Below are positions 12,101-24,000 of a stretch of DNA of 64,000 bases, piece after piece. The notes under the pieces were generated by a model. It did not search any database and was not told the origin of the DNA. It saw nothing but the letters and a program-made list of their open reading frames with translations. Every line of letters begins with the position of its first letter. Positions within the stretch are counted from its first letter, which is position 1. The stretch is from Theodoxus fluviatilis (lineage: Eukaryota; Mollusca; Gastropoda; Cycloneritida; Neritidae): contig JAWQFJ010001191.1 of assembly GCA_034096865.1 (NCBI GenBank), positions 1 through 64,000 on the forward strand, given 5' to 3'. Position numbers and translations under genes: made by a program.

Positions 12101-15100
12101 GTTCTACTGGAAAGGGGGGCAATCAGAGGATGAGAATGACCTGGAAGGTAAGGATAAATGTAATTTGTATGGAGGGGGAAAAAAAGAAGACAAACCTCTC
12201 TGCATGGGAATAATGATAAGATCATCAGCAGATTTGTCACAAGTGTAGGCAGTAAGGCCTTTGAATCCACCAGGCTTGCCGAAGGAGATTTGTGGGAAAC
12301 ACCAGCTACCCACAATAGAGCTTGATATTTTGCTGGGGGGTCGGGGGTGGGTGGGGCAGAGAAAGTTACCTCCCGCACTGAACTTTCAGACCTTAGGCTT
12401 GTTCAGGAGTACAAATCGCTGCATGAGCGCTTCATGTTGGCAAATGAGCGCTCTGTGCTTCTCGTGAGCGCCTACAAATTTAGTGAAGCGCTTCACTTTT
12501 TAAAGGGAGGTAAATCTTTTTCGCCGCATGTTGTGTTGCTAGATGCTAAAGAAAGTGTTTTCTTTGCCACAGACATAATTTATGCACATTTAAATGTATT
12601 CTGCATGGATAAAGTCCACTACTGTGTCATCCTTACCTGCCATTACTCGCATATAGGCAGGTTTCACGATATTGCATACTGCAGTTTACCACTACACCCA
12701 ATCATTCATAAAAAATAAAAAGTCAACCAGGGGCCCAAAAACAGTTTGCACAAAGAGTTCAACTTTATTTCTACCTAAAACAGTAAAAAAATGTATATGA
12801 ACATACTTATTTCCAAAGTTATTGATGTTCAAAGACGCTATATCCTGAAACCACAAAAAATGCTTTTACAACTTCAGTGCATCATAACTGCTACAAAATG
12901 TTGTTTGGAAGCAACCAATGACAATCATCTTTAACATACACTATGTACACCTTAAGAAAAGTAATAAACTTGCAATAAAAGTGACAACATTGATCAGAAG
13001 GATGGTTGACAGATAAATGATGCTAAATTTAGAATAATTCTGTCTTTACCGTTTCCTGTAGACCTCAGGAGTCATCACTAGATAAAGAAATCATTCTAAA
13101 ATTGAAAACCAAACATCTATAAATCATATCCACATAACAGATAGATATTTGACTCAATCACAACAACATGGGTGGACTCAAACGACCCCCCCCCCCCCCC
13201 CCCCCCCCCAATTCAAAAACGGGGTCAAACTCGCAGTTACTTGCTTCAAGGAAAACAATCCCAAACTTTTTCGATTTCAGTACAACCTAACTTATGGCCA
13301 TAGAAAAGCAATCAGAAATGCATACATGCAAGCTTTAACTCTCAAACGTTTTCTATGCATGATTTCGACCACCGGTGGTCGATAACAATAACACTTATAA
13401 TTTAAATGTAAAAAAAAAATAATTTCTTGAAAAAATTACATATCATTGAAGTAAAAGCATTGCTAAGCAAAAAAAGTTATAATATATATCAGTTTAATTG
13501 CGAAAATATGAAAAAATAGTTATTTACTGCGCAGCAAAGCGTCTGCTTCCCGATCGCCATCTTAAATGTTTTAGCGTCACTGGTTTTGCTTTGCTGCTCG
13601 ATAAAATCGTCAAATATGGACCAAGAATCATCTTCTGAAGATGATATTGCTTATGATTCAAGTGATGATGAAGTTTGGTGTGATGATGAATCGTCATTTT
13701 CAAGCAATGGCGAAAATATAGATCCAAACATCGACGGGATTGATTATCGAAGGTGCGTGTTGCTATTTTTATCTTTGTTTATCGGACGTATTTGCTTCTT
13801 TTTATTCTGTAAATTGTTCTTGGATATAGCTAGGGTGAACTCATACATTTTATTTCAAAACTGGCGAGAACAACACAGAGATGTAGAAGAATTGAAAAGG
13901 AATGCAAAGTATAATCAGCTGGCCTTCACTGAAGAACTTATAAGACAACGGGGGGGGTNTTGATGTTGATGTGGATGTGCCGGTTGTGGACAAGCCAGTC
14001 ACATACACCATCCACAGCATCATCCCCAACATGTGCAAAACTAAAGACAGACGAAACTGTAAGCTGTGCTACACTAAATTCAAAATAGAAAGGAAAACAA
14101 GAACTTACTCTGTAGCCTGCAACACATTCCTGTGTTTACAGGATGACCGCAACTGCCTGCTGGAGTACCACCAGATTTAATTGCATCGGCAGGCACATAG
14201 AACCAGTTTTGTTTGTTGTTTTCATTTCACATTGACAGTTTTTGTGTGTGTAAATATGGTTTATGCACAAATGATTTATGTGTAACTTAGACAAGAGGAA
14301 AAGAAATACATTTTGAATAAGTAAGTTCACCTGTTGTTAAGTGCATTATTTTATGGGGTTTTTTTTGCCGAAAGCTTCAGACTAGTAGCTTTACAAAAAA
14401 CTCTCTCAAATCACTAAATTTGATTGAAAAAATATGCAGATTGAAATTTTATGTGTAAATATAGTTGTATTTTATGTTAGAAATAAAGAAAACAAAAGAA
14501 ACTATCCCCCCCAAAAAATTGTTCTTTGTGATTGTAGAGTGTTGTCAATTTAGTGCGTTTTTTTGTTATTTTTTTCTGCATATTAAAAAAAAATAGTTTA
14601 TACATAACAGTTTTTTCTCAAATCAAATATCATAGTAAGAAAGGTTAGTTTGTTCTGAATAAAATGGTATATAATATGTCATATTTTATATCAGCAATAA
14701 CGTATATAAGCTTTGCTAAAGATAGTATGTGTAGTCTTAGCTAAAAAAAAGCCTGAAAATGACAAACGTTTAAGAGTTAAGGGGGCACACAGCCTTTGCT
14801 ACTTCGTAAAAAAAATCATCAAAAATCAAGTTTTGAGTTTAACACAAATGAAGTCTGGAGAGTCTCCACAACACTTTTGCATTGTAAATTTAAAAAACAA
14901 ACATCTACAACTAATTTACCAAAAGTGTGTGTGCGTGCGTGCGTGCGTGCATGCGTGTGTGAGTGAGAGAGTGAGTGAGTGTGTGAGTGAGAGAGAGAGA
15001 GAGAGAGAGACGGAAATCTGATAGCGTGTGTCGCTGTGTTGATCATGTGGTGGTTGAACGTTGCTGACAGATACAGCAAAACTCGAAAAAAGGCACTAAA

Positions 15101-17945
15101 AACGGTGAAACGTGTTTCTGCGATGCTCTGTTTTGAGGTAGGGTAGTGAAATCGGCGTACTCAGCACCTGCGTAGTACTCTTGACCCAACACCCCCTGCG
15201 AGAGCATTCCAAACTGCTGAGCAGCGGTTGAGAGACAACGGCATTCTAAAAATAGCTTGAGCGAGAGGGGTGCCGCAACAGTGGACTAGCCCAATCGCCA
15301 ACTCCGCCTGTGACAGAAGGCAACAATCGACCAGCGATAGCCAGGATTAACTGCTGGTACCCACAAACTGTCGGTTTTCACAATAACAAGTGCAAAGTAA
15401 ACCATTACAAGTATGGGAGACAAAAGAAAAACGTTTTTGCAAACATACTCAAGCATTCATCACTTGCCGGCCACAAATGACGGAAATCTGTTCGCGTGTG
15501 TCGCTGTTTCGATCGTGTGGTTGTTGAACGTTGCTGACAGATACAACAAAACTCGACCAAAAGGCACTAAAAACGGTGAAACGTGTATCTCTCTGCGACG
15601 TGTCTCGTTCTCTTTTATTTTCAAACGTTCCCGCGTGGTTGTTCGTCACGTCCGGTAAAATACTTGGAAAATTCCGTAAAAATCCGAAGGCTGCTGAACG
15701 TTGCGTCAGCTGACGGACGCTGGTCGGAGATCGAAGAAAATGCTTCCTTTTTGCGACTTTTTAATTCTGTTGCTGAATTATCGACTTTCCGATGCAGATT
15801 ATCCATGAAATAACACCAACAAGCAAAAAGAAAAAAGAAAAAAAGGCATCCGATGTGTAAAAATAGGCCCGCTTTGCAGGGAAGGCACGTGGTTTTTTTC
15901 TGACAGACAACTTCTGCAGACCGGCGAAAATTTTCCATTGGGGCTTTTAACGTTCTAATTCATTTTTATTTTTCATTTTGTTGATTCAGAGACTTAAATT
16001 GTGTATAACTGGATTGAAAAACACATTTGTTATTAAATTTGGGTGTTGTTTTCGTGTCTGCACTCAAACTTCGAAATGAGGTCATGACACAGAAAGTAAA
16101 TGCCGTCTGTCAAGATCCACACATTCGCTTTAAAAAAAAAAAGCTCTCACAAGCACATGCTCAAACAATTTTTTTTTCCATTTTAACATTGTATTTCAAG
16201 TATTACTCTGATGCGTGCACAACAGAAAAAATAATGAAAATCAACACAGTAAACAAGTAATTTGAACACAAAGTTTACACACATCCAAGAGCTCAGTTAT
16301 CGTGAAACCTGCCTATACAGAGTGCTTGGGGCAAATAAAGCTCATTCCAGTCCCAAAATGATGTTTCTGAGGGTTATTTTACACATCGACAGCCAATGCG
16401 GGATCGAAGATGCCATTTTAAAAAGCATGTGAAATCACCTCGGATGCACGCTTCTCTGTACTGCACAGCGCTGAGTGAAGCATGCCCCAAAATTGCTGTT
16501 CAGGAGTAAAGCATGTGGAGCGCTGAGCCTCCTGAACAAGCCTGTTGTGTTTGATGCTTATGATATGTCTCCACGAACCTCTCTAGCTGATTTACTGCTG
16601 TCACAATAGTGTGCCAGGCTGTTGCGTTGTTTCTTGTTGTGGGAAGAAATCTGCTGGAGGACGTTAATTTCTCAACAATCCTGAATTTTGCTGGAAATTA
16701 GTAACTGCTCATCAACAGGATCATAGATCTGCAACTTTTTTCAGCAAGGGAGATAACTCCCATGACCAAGAACTTGCAACCTGTAATCTGCAGTGTTTGT
16801 GTTAATTACTTACCTCCCTGAGCCTCCCTGTGGGTTTGGGGTAAGAATTGACCTATTGCGTCTCCCTACGTGATTTGTAAGAGGCGAATAACTAGGGACA
16901 CCACTGTGACTTGATTTGTGTTTACTCTAAACTGTTCTGGTGATTTTCATGCTTACTGGCCTTATATAGCCTTCAAAGGCTGATAGGCTGTAAAACACCA
17001 TCCATCCATCCATCCATACCTCCCTGAGTTCAGATTTTGGTTCATTACATTTTCCATTCTTCTTCAAAGTTCTTTCAATTGGTTCAAAGTGTGCATGATT
17101 ATTCCCCTTTGGCACCTTGAAGTACTAACCGGAAAAAACAGGGTCTTTTGTTTGCTAAGGGATACAACTCATACTGTTACTGTTATTCCCCCATTGGTAT
17201 GACTGGCAAAAATTTACTGTAAATTTTGCCAGCAAAATTACAAATGCGCTGGATGGAATTAAAATATTGTGCCTCAGTATTGACATGCAAATCCTGACAA
17301 ACAATCCAAAGAAGCACGAATCAGGTGCACACTGAATTTGATATTATGGGTGGGCTTCAACTGACACAACAAAGATTGTTGAAAGTGACAATGTCAAGAA
17401 GGAAGAGAAGCGAAGAACTGAACATGACCAGGAAAAGGAGGAACATGAGGATGGGCAGGCACTGTGCGTAGGAGCAGCAGAAGTGTTTTCTTCTGCTGGC
17501 TAGAAAATATTTTTCAAATAAAGTTTTCTCATCTAAATCTCCCATCTGCAGTTTTCTCCTTAAATTTTTTTTTAACAGCGAAAGGCTATGTCGGCCATCT
17601 TCTTGAAAACAATGTGAGTCGAGGGGTCTACCCATCTGACTTCATAGCCTTCCGAAGGCACTTCTACTGGCATCGAGTCTTCGTTGAGGACACAGAGGCA
17701 GGCCAGCCCTGCATGGAGGTGGAGCTGCAGCCCTTCCGACAGCTCCTCTATGCAATGCTGCTTCCACCTGGCTACAAGAAAGTCCTCGAACATGGCCGGA
17801 CCTCGACCCAGGACTTGGAAGTCAGAGAGGCAAGAGTTTTGTTGGCGTTTGTGCTTGCATACATGTATGTATGAGTTTGACTTATTTTTTTCTCTTCTTG
17901 TTGAGGATACTTCATGATTAACTTTTATGATTCCCCCTTTTCCCT

Positions 17946-18041
<96 letters not shown>

Positions 18042-21000
18042 ACCCTTCTCCCTTCCCATCCTTTTTTAAAAACCTTCTTTGTTTCTTTTTTCTTTGAGTT
18101 TGAGAAAGTAATTGTGTTGATGAAAGGTAGGCAGCTGAAAGCCTACCCCTTGAAATTCGGGAGGTAGATCTCTTTGGGCAGCAGTAGTTTATTTTATCTA
18201 GAAAAGCTTTGAGATATTTAATGAAGATGACACTATGGATGATGATGACAGTGACAACATCCACCACCACCAAAGCCACCCAACAATGATGACGATAATG
18301 ACCTCAATAATCATGATGATGGTGGTTGTGATTAGAGCAATGATGATGATGGTCATGATGATGATGATGATGATGATGATGTGATAATAAACATTTCTGA
18401 GAAATAAACCAAATAAATTGAATATGGTGGTAAGGCAACACAACAAAGTTGTGGTTACAGTAACCTGACCAACCCTATTTTTTTACTGCCAACCCTAAAC
18501 CTTTTTCAATCAAGGCAAACAAAATTTTTACAGCAAAGAGGAGAAAGAAATTTATAGTAAACAAGGAACTGCATGCTGTCCTATCTTCCCTGCCCTATGA
18601 GCACTCAGGGGATCCACAATTTAAAATTTATAAAATCATTTTTGGTGAAAGAAAGTTTTTTAAATTTATCTTAGTTAATGTGCACTCTGGCTTCTTTTTA
18701 TATAAAAAAGTTCAGGCCAACATACCGGCCCTAATTTTTGACTCACATGCGAAGCAAAAGTGAGTCTATGTACTCAGCCGTGTCGTCCGTCCGTCCGTCC
18801 GTCCGTCCGTCCGGGCGTAAAAAACTTAAACGTTGGATTTTTCTCGGAGACTATTAAGTCTATCAACACAAAATGTGGCATGATAGTGTATGATGACAAG
18901 GCCTCAAAAAACATACATAGTGACTTGACCTTGCTTCAAGGTCAAGGTCACAGGAGCCATAAATGTGGTCTCAAAAACAGTCATTTTTCACACTTTCCCA
19001 ATTTTCTCCCACGTTATTGAGAATGGCGACCTTAGCTACAAGTGGTATATAGGTCAAAGCAAGCCCTATCTTTTGATACCAGTTTGGTTGACCTTGCTTC
19101 AAGGTCAAGGTCACAGGAGCTCTTCAAAGTTGGATTGTATACATATTTTGAAGTGACCTTGACCCTGAACTATGGAAGATAACTGTTTCAAACTTAATAA
19201 TTATGTGGGGCACATGTTATACTTTCATCATGAGACACATTTGTTTACATATCATCAAGGTCAAGGTCACTTTGACCCTTATGAAATGTGACCAAAATGG
19301 GGTAGTGAACCACTAAAAGTGACTATATCTCATGGTAGAAAGTGCCAATAAGCACCATTGTGCTTCCTATGTCTTGAATTAACAGCTTTGTGTTGCATGA
19401 CCTTGGATGACCTTGACCTTGGGTCAAGGTCACATGTATTTTGGTAGGAAAAATGTGTAAAGCATTTCTTAGTGTATGATGTCATTGGTAGGTTTAGTTG
19501 TTTGACCTTGACCTTGAAGGTCACCTGAAGGTCAAGGTCATATAAAGGTCAAGGTCAAGCATGTGAGTCGTATGGGCTTTGCCCTTCTTGTTTACATTTT
19601 AGCCTAAGGATCCTTGCCCACAACAGAGATGTGACAGTAGCAGTTTATGTTCATTTTCCAGACACCTGTTCTCTAGACTAGACCCTAGATATCCAAACCT
19701 CTCTTCTCAGCTCTGTATTGCTGTTTTGCCATAGAGGCTAGGGTTAACCCTTTGCTGTTCAGAGGTGAAACTGAGATAGGTCTCTAGAATTCAAAGATGC
19801 ATGTTTCGAGTGCAGTTGTTGGGAGACAAATGCTCCCTTTCAACTCTCTCAAGGGATATTAGTGAACGAAACTGATAAGACAATCTTAAATGGAAATATT
19901 AAAGTGGACCTATGCTGACCATTCCCAAGCTGGGACCCTGATTTGATTTGGAAACTTATGTGAAATGGAAGCGCCCTCCCAAAGTGGAGTTGGGCCTACT
20001 GAACAGATAGCAGGTCGGCCGAGTTGGGCCTACTGAACAGATAGCAGGTCGGCTGAGTTAGGCCTACTGAACAGATAGCAGGTCTGGCAGAGTTAGGCCT
20101 ACTGAACAGATAGCAGGTCGGCCGAGTTGGGCCTCCTAAACAGATAGCAGGTCGGCCGAGTTGGGCCTACCGAACAGATAGCAGGTCGGCCGAGTTGGGC
20201 CTACCGAACAGATAGCAGGTCGGCCGAGTTGGGCCTACTGAACAGATAGCAGGTCGGCCGAGTTGGGCCTCCTGAACAGATATCAGGTCGGCCGAGTTGG
20301 GCCTCCTAAACAGATAGCAGGTCGGCCGAGTTGGGCCTCCTGAACAGATAGCAGGTCGGCCGAGTTGGGCCTACTGAACAGATAGCAGGTCGGCCGAGTT
20401 GGGCTTACTGAACAGATAGCAGGTCGGCCGAGTTGGGCCTCCTGAACAGATATCAGGTCGGCCGAGTTGGGCCTCCTGAACAGATATCAGGTCGGCCGAG
20501 TTGGGCCTACTGAACAGATATCAGGTCGGCCGAGTTGGGCCTCCTGAACAGATATCAGGTCGGCCGAGTTGGGCCTACCGAACAGATAGCAGGTCGGCCG
20601 AGTTGGGCCTACTGAACAGATAGCAGGTCGGCCGAGTTGGGCCTCCTGAACAGATATCAGGTCGGCCGAGTTGGGCCTCCTAAACAGATAGCAGGTCGGC
20701 CGAGTTGGGCCTCCTGAACAGATAGCAGGTCGGCCGAGTTGGGCCTCCTGAACAGATATCAGGTCGGCCGAGTTGGGCCTCCTGAACAGATATCAGGTCG
20801 GCCGAGTTGGGCCTACTGAACAGGAAAGGGTTAAACTCGGAAGCTGAGGAAGAAGCAGCTAATGAAAGACTGTTTTGAGAGGATGTGAGAGACAGACAAC
20901 ATAGATGAATAATATGAATGATGGCAAGGTTAAAAGGTGTCAGGACTCCTGTCCAGTGATAAGAAAGTTCACCTTGCAGCCAGAATTATGCAGTGTTCGA

Positions 21001-24000
21001 TGCAGCACTGATCCTGGAGTTGCGCCCTTGGGCATGGTGCTTTGCCTGCACCCTGAGTTCTACGGAGGAATACAATTGGATGCTGGGCACTGGGCAGTGG
21101 CAACAGGAGGTGAATGCTCCCAAATAAAAATGATGCATTACGTTGAGGAAACTAGTATGCATTAAAACTGATTCTCTCTCCATGTTTACCCAGGTGTCGG
21201 CATTGGGGTATGACCAGCTTCCCCCTGTCCACAAGGTCAGAAGCAACCAGGTGCACAAGAACCTCCTGACCTTCCACATTGCCATGTGCATCTTGGAATC
21301 TGTCTCGCCAGGTAAAGCAGTGGATGGTGGTGATGGTGGTGGTAGTAGTAGTAGTAGGAGTAATGATACTTGCGGTGGTGTTGGTAGTGGTGGTAGTAGT
21401 AGTGGTAGTAGTAGGAGTAATGGTACTTGTGGTGGTGGTGAAGGTAGTAGTAGAAGTAAAAATAGTAAGAGTAGTGATACAGGTGGTGGTGGTGAAGGTA
21501 GTAGTAGAAGTAAAAATAGTAAGAGTAGTGATACAGGTGGTGGTGGTGGTGGTAGTAATACTAATAGTAGCAGAGGTAGTAGGAGTAATGGTACTGCTGC
21601 TGGTGGTGTTGGTTGAAGTAATAGGAGTAATGGTACTGGTGGTGGTGGTGGTGGTTGAAGTAATAGGAGTAATGGTACTGGTGGTGGTGGTTGAAGTAAT
21701 AGGAGTAATGGTACTGGTGGTGGTGGTGGTGGTTGAAGTAATAGGAGTAATGGTACTGGTGGTGGTGGTTGAAGTAATAGGAGTAATGGTACTGGTGGTG
21801 GTGGTGGTGGTTGAAGTAATAGGAGTAATGGTACTGGTGGTGGTGGTAGTAGTTGTAGTAGTAGTAGCAGAGGTAGTAGGAGTAATGGTTACTGCTGCTG
21901 GTGGTGGTGGTTGAAGTAATAGGAGTAATGGTACTGGTGGTGGTGGTTGAAGTAATAGGAGTAATGGTACTGATGGTGGTGGTGGTGGTTGAAGTAATAG
22001 GAGTAATGGTACTGATGGTGGTGGTGGTGGTTGAAGTAATAGGAGTAATGGTACTGGTGGTGGTGGTAGTAGTAATAGTAGCAGAGGTAGTAGGAGTAAT
22101 GGTACTGCTGCTGGTGGTGGTGGTTGAAGTAATAGGAGTAATGGTACTGGTGGTGGTGGTAGTAATAGTAGCAGAGGTAGTAGGAGTAATGGTTACTGCT
22201 GCTGGTGGTGGTGGTTGAAGTAATAGGAGTAATGGTACTGGTGGTGGTGGTGGTGGTAGTAATAGTAGCAGAGGTAGTAGGAGTAATGGTACTGCTGCTG
22301 GTGGTGGTGGTTGAAGTAATAGGAGTAATGGTACTGGTGGTGGTGGTTGAAGTAATAGGAGTAATGGTACTGGTGGTGGTGGTTGAAGTAATAGGAGTAA
22401 TGGTACTGGTGGTGGTGGTGGTGGTAGTAGTAATAGTAGCAGAGGTAGTAGGAGTAATGGTACTGGTGGTGGTGGTGGTGGTTGAAGTAATAGGAGTAAT
22501 GGTACTGGTGGTGATGGTGATGGTAGTAGTAATAGTAGCAGAGGTAGTAGGAGTAATGGTACTGCTGCTGGTGGTGGTGGTTGAAGTAATAGGAGTAATG
22601 GTACTGGTGGTGGTGGTTGAAGTAATAGGAGTAATGGTACTGGTGGTGGTGGTGATGGTAGTAGTAATAGTAGCAGAGGTAGTAGGAGTAATGGTACTGC
22701 TGCTGGTGGTGGTGGTTGAAGTAATAGGAGTAATGGTACTGGTGGTGGTGGTAGTAGTAATAGTAGCAGAGGTAGTAGGAGTAATGGTTACTGCTGCTGG
22801 TGGTGGTGGTTGAAGTAATAGGAGTAATGGTACTGGTGGTGGTGGTGATGGTAGTAGTAATAGTAGCAGAGGTAGTAGGAGTAATAGTACTGATGGTGGT
22901 GGTGGTGGTTGAAGTAATAGGAGTAATGGTACTGGTGGTGATGGTGATGGTAGTAGTAATAGTAGCAGAGGTAGTAGGAGTAATGGTACTGGTGGTAGTA
23001 GTGGTAGTAGTAGTAAAATTAGTAAGAGTAATGGTACTAGTTGTGGTGGTGGTATTAGTAGTTAAAGTAGTAAGTAATAGTAATGGTACTGGTGGTGGTG
23101 GTGAGATTTCTGCGGCTGCTGCTATACTTGGCGATGATGGTACTGATAATGGTGGTGGTGGCAATAATGTTGATGATGATAGTGATGATGACGAAGGAAG
23201 GTTGTGAGAAATTATTGCAATAAGCAAGAGAGTGATGGTGGTGCTGCTGCTAAAGATATTGAAGAATGTGAGGATGGAGGAGATGGAAAGAAAAATGATA
23301 ACATTGATGGCTTTACAGAAGTACATAGCATCATCAACTGCATCATCATCAACAAAAGCAATAGCAGCAGCAGCAATAGCAACAACAGCGGCATGTACAC
23401 AACAACAAAGTGAATAAACAAGGTGCTGCGTTATCATGAATTATGTATTTGAACATTGTCATGAATATGACTTGGACAGGCAGTTGTAATTATGTCTGAC
23501 AGTCTGGGTTACTGCTTTTGCAATGTTGAACGAGTAATTAGCAATTGCACAGTAAACAGAATCTGTCTGATTTTCTTAAAGGAAGCAGTTTGCAAGAAAG
23601 ACAGTGTTCCCAATAGAAATGCGTCCCTTTAACTCTATCACAACGCGTAGCATCATATGATCCTAAGTGCTGAACGTAGCCGTTGATGACGCAGATAGAG
23701 AGTTTGACTTGCTGTAACTTGCACCTGATGGGTGCGGTGTTTGAAGGTGCACAGATCCAAGAGTTGCATCCTTGGGCAAGGTGCTTCCCTCACATTGCCT
23801 CTCCCACTGAGGAGTGAAACCTGTCACTGGGCGCTGCACAGCGGCGACCAGGGGTGAAATCCCCCCCCCCCCCCCCCCCCAAGAAGTTCCTCATAAAGGA
23901 CAAAAATAGAGATGATCATTACATCATTATCATGATCATTTCACATTATGCTACCCATTTGTATGGTTTTACCTCATGTAAAGGGAAATTTGAAATCAGA

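Noticed and set aside
22193..23437. 414-codon minus-strand open frame and several 100-200-codon plus-strand frames
   Set aside because: They follow the GGT/AGT array, encode only low-complexity V/M/G or T/Y/H strings, and lie inside intron 5 of gene A.
23631..23720. Possible TTAA-type small element beginning TTAACTCTATC
   Set aside because: The opposite end matches poorly as an inverted repeat and has no TTAA.
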